DNA of 64,000 nucleotides from Endomicrobiaceae bacterium (GTDB taxonomy: Bacteria > Elusimicrobiota > Endomicrobiia > Endomicrobiales > Endomicrobiaceae): the NCBI GenBank assembly GCA_028711215.1, contig JAQTSO010000004.1, positions 38,653 through 102,652 on the forward strand, given 5' to 3'. The notes below the pieces were generated by a model. That model searched no databases. It was given only the letters and a program-made list of their open reading frames with translations, and had not been told where the DNA came from. The position numbers were made by a program, and so were the translations under genes. This document shows, piece by piece, positions 21,001 to 29,600 of this stretch; the stretch's first letter is position 1, and every line of letters starts with the position of its first letter.

Positions 21001-21510
21001 ATCTTTATAAAAATTAGCACTTTTTTCAGCTTCTTTAATATTTCCTTCCAACAGCAAATTAGCAACTTCACCTGCAATACAACCGGACAGGCAAATAAGT
21101 CCTTTTGAATATTTTTCTAATAATTCTTTATCTACTCTTGGTTTTGAATAAAACCCTTCGGTAAAACCAAGACTGACAAGCATCATAAGATTTGTATACC
21201 CCTGCATATCTTTTGCAAGCAAAACTAAATGATGATATCCGCCTGTTTCTTTTGTTTTATCCAGCCTTGATTTTTTTGCGACGTAAACCTCACAGCCGAT
21301 AATAGGCTTTATTCCTGAATCTTTACATGCCCAATAAAACTCCATTGCACCATACATATTACCGTGGTCAGTGATGGCAAGTGCCGGCATTTTATACTCT
21401 TTAATAAGTTGAAATAATTCCGCAGGTCTACCGTCTTTTGTTAACCGAACTGCACCATCCAAAAGAGAATATTCAGTATGATTGTGTAAATGTATAAATT
21501 CTGATGACAT
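18010..21510 (-). CDS. dnaE: DNA polymerase III alpha subunit
   Basis: The replicative polymerase, DnaE type. The PHP domain starts with HNHTEYSLLDGA near residue 8; the polymerase active-site aspartates are in PDLDIDF near residue 400, after the GPGRGSGAGA motif; an OB-fold region follows near residue 1000. QGFLF at residues 919-923 matches the internal clamp-binding motif in the place where E. coli has QADMF. Length 1166 is standard. A good AAAGGAAA ribosome binding site precedes the ATG, 85 bases after rsfS. The last codons are included in the duplication described separately. Confidence 0.98.
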   Translation of the reverse strand: MSSEFIHLHNHTEYSLLDGAVRLTKDGRPAELFQLIKEYKMPALAITDHGNMYGAMEFYWACKDSGIKPIIGCEVYVAKKSRLDKTKETGGYHHLVLLAKDMQGYTNLMMLVSLGFTEGFYSKPRVDKELLEKYSKGLICLSGCIAGEVANLLLEGNIKEAEKSANFYKDTFGSDNFYLEIQDNGLEDQKKIIAPLIELSKTTMIPLVATNDCHYLKKEDAYYHDVLLCINTNKLVNDPDRMRFGSNLFYYRPPQEMIETFSYVPEAIKNTLVISDIIDLNIKTDQLLLPNYTVPEGFTPDTYLEKLCREGLVKRYGTVKKEHLERLEHELKIIKKMGFDSYFLIVWDFIKYAKDNNIPVGPGRGSGAGAIVAYVLGITDICPLRYNLLFERFLNPDRRSMPDLDIDFADFGRDRVIEYVRNKYGHNNCAQIITYGSMKSKMVVKDVARAMGFSPTEGQKIANAIPNGVSIGDAKINSEELQKIIKGDEKIAELIKIAGKLEGIKRHTGVHAAGMVIAPEDIRRFSPLAKGSKDIVTTQYDGNTLPKLGLLKVDFLGLKTLSIIDEAVKLIQLKNKKFDISKLDLDDGKTYQLLQEGKTYGVFQLESDGIKSLTKRLKPTNIDHIIALIALYRPGPMNAHMPDIFVDCKHGRKSISYDHPSQEPILKNTYGCIIYQEQVMQMAMVIGGFTPGEADGLRKAMGKKKPEEIQKQRAKFIEGAKKNKVSEQIANKIYDNMETFGGYGFNKSHSAAYGYVSYQTAFLKANYPLEFMTAMMNSEIGGAKAKEGEEKKLVSYIEDAKQFGIKVLPPDVQFSEGKFSIEGKNIRYGLIGIKNVGEGPANAISNARKEHKKFTSFDDFLSKVDLATVSKKTIESLAKAGAFDSFGKDKLQVRADILENMEELLSIVTKNRKNLDSNQGFLFEPEETFSKKNSSVQKKTEPLEESISLEYEKEVLDFYVSGHPLDKYKRDLIAFSQYRFDKIPMPTENNNLATAKIIRIAGMITSIRMLVTKEEKKKFASFVVADLHGDIECVMFPKTFDRLEKYLSEKNVIVVKGKLLNKQGKRQIVVEEIYTIDEAKKKYTPNLGCLHIHVSEILLDDELSEKIIDTLKKYPGKSKVFLDIKDYQNGDYLIETEYSVKYSDDCLKELENLLGEQSTSLQYNEV

Positions 21511-21595
21511 TTTTTCCTTTAAAAACTATTTTGAATACACCCAAGGGAAACTTTGATTGTACAAGATAATTTAGTGTTTTTTATAAATATAAATC

Positions 21596-22069
21596 TTATT
21601 TTTTACTTTTATTTTTAATAACTTTCTTTTTAGATGCAATCTTTTTTACAGAAACTTTCTTCTTAACAACTTTCTTTTTAGCTACAAACTTTTTTATATA
21701 AACTTTTTTTATTTTTTCTTTTTTAGTTTTTTCATCGGGGGTGTTCCAGATTTTTTCAAGATTATACTGAGCCCTTACGTCCGGAGTCATTATGTGTACT
21801 AAAAGTCCTCCGAAATCAATAACCTTCCACGTCGGTGATGAACGACCTTCTCTTCTGACCGGCGGGACATCAAAATCATACTTTAATGTTTTCTCTATTT
21901 CATTTGATATAGCATTAATTTGCGGAGTAGAGGTAGCGGTAATTATAAGAAAATAATTAGCAATCGCAGTCTTGCCTGTTACATCAATGACTATGACATC
22001 TTCACCTTTCTTATCTTCTGCAATTTTTTGAGCTTGTTTTGCTAGTTCCAAAAAATCAATTTTTACCAT
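21596..22069 (-). CDS. rsfS: Ribosomal silencing factor RsfS with lysine-rich tail
   Basis: RsfS binds ribosomal protein L14 and blocks subunit joining in starved cells. The core of about 110 residues has the usual IVIDVTGKTAIANYFLI and GRSSPTWKVIDFGGLLVHIMTP motifs. Behind it is an unusual tail of about 45 residues made largely of lysine, valine and serine in repeated KKKVVKKK-like units, which makes the protein 157 residues long instead of about 110. The tail could bind rRNA. The gene follows the LytR_C gene by 9 bases. Confidence 0.93.
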   Translation of the reverse strand: MVKIDFLELAKQAQKIAEDKKGEDVIVIDVTGKTAIANYFLIITATSTPQINAISNEIEKTLKYDFDVPPVRREGRSSPTWKVIDFGGLLVHIMTPDVRAQYNLEKIWNTPDEKTKKEKIKKVYIKKFVAKKKVVKKKVSVKKIASKKKVIKNKSKK

Positions 22070-22078
22070 GAAAATCTC

Positions 22079-23152
22079 CTATTTTTTTTGTATTTTATCA
22101 AGTTTATCATACAAATTACAATCATTACCAATCAAAACCGTCATATCCACAAATGGTTTGGGGTTTGGCACAACTAAAACTTCTCCACAGCCTAATATAT
22201 CAACGATTTGGCTTGATTTTTCATGATTATTTATCCTATCCAAAATAATTGTAAAATCATTTTTTTGAGATTCATTCCCCCAATAAAAAACGTCAAATAA
22301 ATTTTGTCTTAACATGTTTACCGCTTTTTCCGCCAATCTGTTTTTATTTGAAGCATTTAACACTTTAAGATTTATTTTATAACGATTGTCCTCCGTAAAA
22401 TCATTATTTAAGATTTCAATAACTCTATCAAATGATATATCATCTATTTCTATTCTATTTCTTCTTATCACCGTAGGTATATCAACAAATGTAATATCTT
22501 TAATGTTAATATTTTTTATAATATGATTTATTGGTATGCAATCAATCCACTTAAAATTTGTAGACATCACAATATTATTATTTTTTAAAAATTTAATAAT
22601 ATCAATTATCATCCTTCTGTTAAAATTCACAATGACATATTTGATTACTTTAATGTTTATTACTATATTGTTTAAATAATTACTATTGTTTAAAATATTT
22701 TTTAAAAAATTATCTCCAAATAATTTGTTTACTTCCGTCTTATTAAATAACTTTAAAAAGGAATTTAATGTATCCGTATTCAAATAAATATAATAATCTA
22801 TATTCAGAGCATTATTAAATAATTTTGCAATCTCTTTTTGAATAAAATCTATTCTGTTGTTTTCTTTTTCTGTATAAAATAATTCTTTTAATGTTCTTGT
22901 CTTTGATTTTCTTTTTAAAATAGCTATATTTTCATTTATAAACAAAAATTGAATACGTTTTGTTTTCGGAATGTATTGACATAAAAGAATTTTCAAAGTA
23001 TTCGGATATGTTTCCTGACTGCCTTCAATGACCACTAATACATTAATAGTTTTGTGTAAACCTATATATTCATATATATCAGAAAGATAATACAAAACAG
23101 ACGATGCAATAATTAAACAGACAAAAAAAACCAGTATAATTTTTTTAAACAT
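22079..23152 (-). CDS. Degenerate LytR-CpsA-Psr-like protein with LytR_C domain
   Basis: One N-terminal membrane segment (residues 5-25) is followed by a domain shaped like the LCP domain and, from about residue 265, a clear LytR_C domain (LKVLNASNKNRLAEKAVNML and the final VLIGNDC). LCP enzymes attach polymers to the wall and need arginine and aspartate residues in RSDT and PRD motifs; the corresponding stretches here read TYPNTLKILL and FINENIAI, so the catalytic residues seem to be missing. Position between yqeK and rsfS is typical of the LytR_C gene in several phyla. Probably a non-enzymatic envelope protein. Confidence 0.72.
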   Translation of the reverse strand: MFKKIILVFFVCLIIASSVLYYLSDIYEYIGLHKTINVLVVIEGSQETYPNTLKILLCQYIPKTKRIQFLFINENIAILKRKSKTRTLKELFYTEKENNRIDFIQKEIAKLFNNALNIDYYIYLNTDTLNSFLKLFNKTEVNKLFGDNFLKNILNNSNYLNNIVINIKVIKYVIVNFNRRMIIDIIKFLKNNNIVMSTNFKWIDCIPINHIIKNINIKDITFVDIPTVIRRNRIEIDDISFDRVIEILNNDFTEDNRYKINLKVLNASNKNRLAEKAVNMLRQNLFDVFYWGNESQKNDFTIILDRINNHEKSSQIVDILGCGEVLVVPNPKPFVDMTVLIGNDCNLYDKLDKIQKK

Positions 23153-23713
23153 TTATTTATTATAAGAATTCCAAATATTAATGATATCAGGATGTAATAC
23201 TTTAAATCTTGAGATAACATATTGAATTTTATTTTGCAAAACCAATTTAAAGGTTTGATCCAAATCTTTGTAGATTGTATCTTTTTCTATATTAAATTTA
23301 AATTTCCTATCAGGTGATAAAGCATCTGCTATGAAAACTATTTTTTCAGCACTGCTCATATTTATTCTGCCGACAGTATGATACTTTATTGCATTTAATA
23401 TTTTTTTATTTTTAATTTTAAATTTTCTTTTGGCAATGTCTTCCGATATATATGCATGTAAAATTTGAGGAGCAAATTTTAATATAAAGGAATAATATTT
23501 TATTTTAACTTTATTAATCGCAATATATTCTTGTGACTCTTGCAATGTCATCCATTTGCCGCAATCATGCAAAAGAGATGCTATTTGGATATTATAAATA
23601 TTTTCGTTATAGTTGGTTGCTAATTTTGTTGCAAAATCATAAACATGTAAAGTATGTTCATACCTTTCTGAATTCAAATATTTATACAAATAATCAAAAA
23701 TTTTATTTTCCAT
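23153..23713 (-). CDS. yqeK: YqeK-type HD-domain phosphohydrolase
   Basis: YqeK-family HD proteins hydrolyse diadenosine tetraphosphate in Gram-positive bacteria. Metal ligands are visible in the first histidines (YEHTLHVYDFA), the HDCGK motif near residue 47 and later HTVGR. The ORF track begins at 23776, but that extra part lies inside nadD; the ATG at 23713 follows AAGGAT, overlaps the nadD end by 11 bases and gives the usual length of about 186 residues. It stands directly downstream of nadD, as in many bacteria. Confidence 0.9.
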   Translation of the reverse strand: MENKIFDYLYKYLNSERYEHTLHVYDFATKLATNYNENIYNIQIASLLHDCGKWMTLQESQEYIAINKVKIKYYSFILKFAPQILHAYISEDIAKRKFKIKNKKILNAIKYHTVGRINMSSAEKIVFIADALSPDRKFKFNIEKDTIYKDLDQTFKLVLQNKIQYVISRFKVLHPDIINIWNSYNK

Positions 23714-24281
23714 ATAAATTGTTATCCTTAATATATTCCAAAACTTTTTTTGGAATAAAATCATCAACATTTTCATTGTTTTTAATCATTGTTCTGATTT
23801 GTGTTGAGGCAATATCTTTCATCAACGTTTTTGAAAGACAGGCATACTTATAATATTTACTGTTTATATCTGTAACAACATTTGGCCTTTGCATTACAAA
23901 AAAACCGTATTTTTTAGCTATATATTCCGGTTTTTTCCAAGTATCTAATTGATTAAAAGTATCTGAACCTACTATCAACTTAATTTTATCCTTAAAATAT
24001 TTTTTTTGTAAATAATCTAAAGTTTGAAACGAATATATAATTTTTTTACTTTCTATTTCAAATGTATCAAGTAAAAATTTATGATTATTCTCTATACCCA
24101 ATGACACCATATTCAATCTATGCACATCGGAAACTTCTAATTTTTGTTTATGGGGTGGTAAATATGCAGGAACAAATATAACAAAATCTAATTCAAATTC
24201 AAAAACTGCTTTTTGAGCAACTTCTATGTGTGCATTATGTATCGGATCAAATGAGCCGCCCAAAACCCCTATTTTAGACAT
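23703..24281 (-). CDS. nadD: Nicotinate-nucleotide adenylyltransferase
   Basis: It converts nicotinate mononucleotide to deamido-NAD in NAD synthesis. The nucleotidyltransferase motif GGSFDPIHNAH is at residue 9, PPHKQ near residue 43, and the second signature reads IASTQIR near residue 160 (usual form ISSTxIR). Length 192 is normal. It starts directly after the batE-like gene, without any spacing, and overlaps yqeK. Confidence 0.96.
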   Translation of the reverse strand: MSKIGVLGGSFDPIHNAHIEVAQKAVFEFELDFVIFVPAYLPPHKQKLEVSDVHRLNMVSLGIENNHKFLLDTFEIESKKIIYSFQTLDYLQKKYFKDKIKLIVGSDTFNQLDTWKKPEYIAKKYGFFVMQRPNVVTDINSKYYKYACLSKTLMKDIASTQIRTMIKNNENVDDFIPKKVLEYIKDNNLYGK

Positions 24282-25016
24282 TTATATTTTCTCCACAGAA
24301 TTTTTGTCAACCCAACCGCTGAATCCGTCCAATAAAAGTTTTATATTAACCCATTTTCCTAATTCAAACAAAATTATAACTTTTCTGCCGGCAAAAACTT
24401 CAAATGCCACTTCTTCAGTTTTAATTGGTTTATTTCTTACATAGGTATCTGTTAAAACAATTGCTTCCTGCATTATACACTCATTATTAAATTTAATATA
24501 CATTAACACACCGCTTAATACAAATAATATAAAAAAGAAAATTGAACTTTTAAAAAATATTTTTTGTTTTTTTAAACAATATAAGCCGAAACAAAAAGCC
24601 AAAACCGCAAATGAAACACCTGCTATAACAGTTATTTCATTTAAGGAAACTAAAAACTTTATTTCCTGAACTATAAATTCTGCAATATTAGGGTCAGGCT
24701 CTTTCGCTAATTTTGCCAACAACATTCTGTTGTATTGTATATCTTTATCTCTTGGTACAAGCCTCAAAGCTCTTTCAATATTAACAGAAGCTTTTCCGAT
24801 ATTTCCTATTTTATAATATGCATTTGATAAATTATAAAAAACATAAGGATTATTCAAACCTTCTAAAATCATAATTTCATATTCTTTTACTGCTTGATCA
24901 TAATTTTCTTGCTGATAAAATAATAATGCTTTATCCGTTTGTTCTTGATTTGTGCCGAAAGCATAAACCAGTAAAAAACAAAAAAACAATAGGAAACCGA
25001 TTAATATTTTATTCAT
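24282..25016 (-). CDS. batE: BatE-like TPR and SH3b membrane protein
   Basis: The protein has an N-terminal signal or anchor (residues 4-22), two to three tetratricopeptide repeats (about 28-105), two membrane helices (about 125-185), and a C-terminal SH3-like domain (VRNKP ... GRKVIILFELGKWVNIK ... GWVDKNSVEKI). This architecture and the place after batD match BatE of the Bacteroides aerotolerance operon. The function in the family is not known biochemically; the domains suggest protein binding on the periplasmic side. It overlaps the end of batD by 8 bases. Confidence 0.78.
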   Translation of the reverse strand: MNKILIGFLLFFCFLLVYAFGTNQEQTDKALLFYQQENYDQAVKEYEIMILEGLNNPYVFYNLSNAYYKIGNIGKASVNIERALRLVPRDKDIQYNRMLLAKLAKEPDPNIAEFIVQEIKFLVSLNEITVIAGVSFAVLAFCFGLYCLKKQKIFFKSSIFFFILFVLSGVLMYIKFNNECIMQEAIVLTDTYVRNKPIKTEEVAFEVFAGRKVIILFELGKWVNIKLLLDGFSGWVDKNSVEKI

Positions 25017-26670
25017 AATATTTTCTTAGCTCTTTAATAATATATTTTGTTTTATAATAGTATTTATTCATTTCCAAAACATCAGCTTTTACGGATTTAA
25101 ATTTGAAAGTCTCACACTCTTTTAAAATCCCTGATATTTCTTTTATTAATTCCGGATCCATATCAATTTCATTAAGATTTATTTCTATTTCTCTTTTTGA
25201 CATATTCATATATCCGACACTGGTTTTAGATTGTAAAAATGTTTTTAGAGCAAAATCTAAATTTGTATAAAAATTCACTTGTTCTTCTTTGCATAGATTT
25301 TCATAAGAAGCGTTAAGATACTGCACTGATTTTTTATATGCTTTTATTTTTTGCATTTTTTCATGATCTCTTTCTATATAAATAATGATAATCCTGTATA
25401 TAAAAGAACATATTGCAAACATTGCAAACAAAAACAATATTAACATAAATAATTTATTTTTAACCAGATATCTTTTGTATTGTTTGATTTTTATATTATC
25501 TTTTACGGGTTTAAAAGTCTCTTGTATGATATCGGCATTATTATTTTTGTTATCCTGTTTTCTATCATATACTCCCGGATTTACATTAAATACTATGGGC
25601 GAAGATTTAGTAACAACATAACTTTTAAAATCAGGATCAAAATAAGAAAAAGTAATTTCGGGTATATTTTTTTTACCGCTGATTAACGGAATCAGTATGC
25701 ATCGGAATTTTTTCGAACTAATAACCTCATCTGTATCAATATTAACAAAAGTTGCATATTTTTTGATATCACTTGATAATTCAAAAACCGGCTCAGTTAT
25801 GGAATTAATATTACCGTTACCTTTTATATGTATTGTTAAATTAACAGGTTCGTTTACTTTTACATTAATTTTATTAATAGATGATGTAATATAATATTTT
25901 CCTACAGCACCCGTAAAATTTTCAGGAATATTTTTCTGTGGCAAAGAAAAAACTTTAATTTTAATCGGGTTTGTTTTAAAAGTATATTTATTTTTATTAT
26001 TCAAATATTTAACTTCAACAAGTGACGAATCTATAATTATATTCCCGTCCCTCATAGGATAGAGTTGAGTTGTAACTTTAAATGTAAAATAATTTTCTCC
26101 TCCTATCAATTCATATCCGCTTTTTACATTTGATTTGTTTTTCCAAAAATCTTTAAACATAGGAAGTATATAACTTGGATTTGAATGCAAATCATATCTG
26201 GTTGCAAATTCAAGTGTATAATACACCTGCTGATTAACATATGCTACTTCTGTATCGACATATGCTTTTACAAAAGTATTTTCATCACTCATTGTATAGT
26301 TCGCCTGCACTTTTTGTGTTTTAAGGACATGAACTTCTATTGGACTTGAAACAACTTCTTTTTGATCTGCATCATAAACAGTAACTGAAGGTATTGTAAA
26401 AAAACCGGATGTTTTAGGAGTTATGATATATTCATATGTATATTGACCGTTTTTTCTGTAATTTCTTTTTGACAGAACCAAAAAATCTTCTATTTTAGGC
26501 AGCTGAAATATATCTGAATCTTTAATACTCTCGGATAATTCTACACTTAATTTAATGTTTTCACCTTCAAAAATTTCTCTTTTATCAAGTGAAATATTAA
26601 AAATTTCATTGGCAAAAAGCAAAAACGGAATTAATAAAATAAATAATAAAAAAATAGATTTCTTTAACAT
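25009..26670 (-). CDS. batD: BatD-like membrane protein (oxygen-tolerance family)
   Basis: A signal peptide (residues 1-21) leads into several immunoglobulin-like beta domains (to about residue 380), one membrane helix near 405-430, and a cytoplasmic helical tail. The first domain begins FNISLDKREIFEGENIKLSVEL and a later one has KINVKVNEPVNLTIHIKGNGN, the family pattern. At 553 residues it is of the usual size. BatD is thought to form a membrane complex with the VWA proteins BatA and BatB. It starts directly after the giant BatC-like gene. Confidence 0.87.
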   Translation of the reverse strand: MLKKSIFLLFILLIPFLLFANEIFNISLDKREIFEGENIKLSVELSESIKDSDIFQLPKIEDFLVLSKRNYRKNGQYTYEYIITPKTSGFFTIPSVTVYDADQKEVVSSPIEVHVLKTQKVQANYTMSDENTFVKAYVDTEVAYVNQQVYYTLEFATRYDLHSNPSYILPMFKDFWKNKSNVKSGYELIGGENYFTFKVTTQLYPMRDGNIIIDSSLVEVKYLNNKNKYTFKTNPIKIKVFSLPQKNIPENFTGAVGKYYITSSINKINVKVNEPVNLTIHIKGNGNINSITEPVFELSSDIKKYATFVNIDTDEVISSKKFRCILIPLISGKKNIPEITFSYFDPDFKSYVVTKSSPIVFNVNPGVYDRKQDNKNNNADIIQETFKPVKDNIKIKQYKRYLVKNKLFMLILFLFAMFAICSFIYRIIIIYIERDHEKMQKIKAYKKSVQYLNASYENLCKEEQVNFYTNLDFALKTFLQSKTSVGYMNMSKREIEINLNEIDMDPELIKEISGILKECETFKFKSVKADVLEMNKYYYKTKYIIKELRKYYE

Positions 26671-29600
26671 TTACCAATCTCTCTGAGTTTCATCTATTTC
26701 CTGCCCTTTTATTTTTTTATCATTTTCCGGCTTATCCATATCACCGTAAAAATTTAAAACCCGGTTCAAATCCTGATTGCCTATTTTTTTACTTTTTGTA
26801 TCACTACTTTGCTCATCCATATCCTCATTTTCTTTTGGATCAAAATCACTGTCTAAATCCGCCATTTCCGCCATTGATTTTTCAAATTCATCAGCCATTT
26901 TATTTTTTTCTGTCTTTAATTGTTCTTCTGTTTTCTTTAATTTTTCAAGTTTATTGTCAGAATCAGATACCTGACTTGCATACATTTTGGATTCTTTATC
27001 CATATTTTTATATTTCATCTTCATTTCATCCATTTTATTTGAACTTAATGCTTGTCCTACTTGAAGTCTCTGATCCATTGTTTTAATCAAATCACTTTCA
27101 GCGGTTTTAATTTTCCTTTCAATATTCGCATTTTTGTCTTCGTTATACTGTCTTCTTAATTTTTCTAATTCCGCTTCAAGTTCTCTTTGTTTCTTTAATA
27201 TTTGATCTAACTTTTCTTTTTCTTTTTGTAAAGCTTCCTGTTGTTTTTTTAATTCCAGGCTTGCAATATCTTTTTCGCTGTTTGCCCATTTTTTACCGTG
27301 CTCAGCTTTCTGTTTATCTTTTTCAACTCCCATCTGGGCTTCCTTGTTTTTGGTCAATTCTCTATTGATATCTTTTATTTTTTTCTGCATTTTCTGCATT
27401 TGTTTTTTTAATTCTGCCGTTTTTTTATCTTTTTCTGTTTCTTGAGGTTTTTTTACTAATTGATTTTCCTCTTTTTCATCTGTTTTTTTATTAATATTTT
27501 GCTTCAGATTTTTTATATTCTCCTCTAACATTTTTTGCTGTTGAATTAATTTATTATTTAATTTTCTGGTTTCTTCCTGTTGCTTTTTTAATTCATTTAT
27601 TGCTTCTTCCTGTTGTTTTTGTTCATCTTTATTTATTTCTTGATTATTAGCTCCACTTTTATCTTGATTTCTCCACATCTCTTTCAATATGCTTTCTTTT
27701 GTTTTATCATTTCCTATGTTCACTTTTTGTTCATTAAGATTTTTAATTTTATTACTGTTTTCATTTATTTCGTTTTGCAAGATTTCCTGTGCTTTTTCAA
27801 ATCTTTCAAATTTTTCAACATTTCTTTCTTTTTTGCTTTCTTTAAATTCATTTATTTTGCTTTCTTCTTTTTCTATTGATTTTTTAATTTCTTCCAATTG
27901 TTTAGATTGTTGCCTTAAATGTTCAAGTCTTTTTTGAGCTGTCACTTTTTCTTTTAAACTTCTGTTTACGGATTCAAGTTCTGAAAGAAGACTTTTTTGT
28001 TCCTGCTTAATTCTAGTTTCTTCTTCTTCCAGTTCTAATTTCTGCTTTTCAAGTCCGGCCATACTTTTATTAATGTCCAAATTATCAGACTTTGCCAATT
28101 TGACTTCAGTTGACTGTGTTTGCTTTTCATTCATACGGATATTTTCAAAAGATTGTTTTTTCTGTTTTTCCAAAATATTTTGAAATCCATCCTTTAACTC
28201 GTTATCTTTAATATCTTTTACTTGTTTTTCCAAATCATTAATATTTGTCTGCAAATACTGTTTGTTATTTATTAAATCTTCTTTAATTTTACTGTTTTTT
28301 TCCTGTTTTATCGTATCTTCCAATAATTGCATTTGCTCTTTATTTTTCTCTATCTGTTTTTCAAGCAATCTTTTATTTTCATTTTTTGTTTTTGCCAATT
28401 CCATATCTATATTTTCATTTAATTTTTTTTCTGTAAGATTTTGTTTTTCTAATAAATCTTTTAAATCTTTCTCTTTCGTATTTTTTCTTAACGTCATTTT
28501 TTTAAGTTCATATTTATTATTCTGTTGCTGTTCTAGAATTTCTTTATTTATTTTCTGTTGCATAGCATCTTCAAAAATTTTTGTTTTTTGATGAAGTTTT
28601 TCCTTTGATTCTATTTGGCGTTGCAGACTTTGCATATTGCGTTGATATTCCTTTGCAATTTCTGATTTGAAGTTTTTCATATCTTCCTTAATTTTTTGAA
28701 AAACTTCTTTTCTTTGATTTTCAATATCCTGTCTATCTTTTTCTATAATTTTTTCCTGACCGGTTAATTCATCTATTTTATCTTGTTGATTTTGATTTTT
28801 GTCCGTTTTTTTCAGTGCCATCTTTTGTGCATTTAATTGCATCTGTTTATTCAAAATTTCATCGTATTTTGCATCCAGTTGTTTTTTTTGTTCATTTAAC
28901 AAAAGTGATTTTTGTTGTTTTTCTGCTATTTTCTCAATCTGTTTATCCATCTGCTGTTTTAATTTTTCAATTTCATTTTTTTGCTCTGCATTTTGTTGTT
29001 CAATAACCGATAATACCTTCTCTTCTATTTTAACCTTAGACTTCTCATCCGCTAAATTTTTTAAGTCTTCAATATTTAACTTTTGCATTTCATTTTTTTG
29101 ATTTTGTTGGACTAATTTATTCTTTTCTTCTTCAAATATTTTATTATATTTATCTAATTCATTTTTCTCAGTTATGTTTTTCAAATTATTGATGCTGTTT
29201 TCCAACAACTCTAATTGCTGATTATATTGATGATTTACAAGTTCTTTTTTGTCAACTGACAATTTTTGCATTAATGTATTATTACTGATTTTTTGTTCAT
29301 ACTGCTGTATTTGGGATAGTTTCTGTTCCATATTTTCAGATTCTTTTTGTTTCAAAAGATTATCATGCTGTTTGTATACATCATTTAAATCTCCTGACAT
29401 AGAATCTATTTTTTCTGTGGTTTGCAGTTGATGATTTAATACATTTTCTTTTATCTCCAGAATATTTTTTTCAAGTTCTGTCCCCATCATTTGACGTTCT
29501 TGTATCAACGATTGGATATTATTTGAAATTTCATCAAGTTTTTGCCTGCTTAACCGTTCCTTGTTTGAGATATCATTTAATTTATCTTTGAGTTTTTCCC

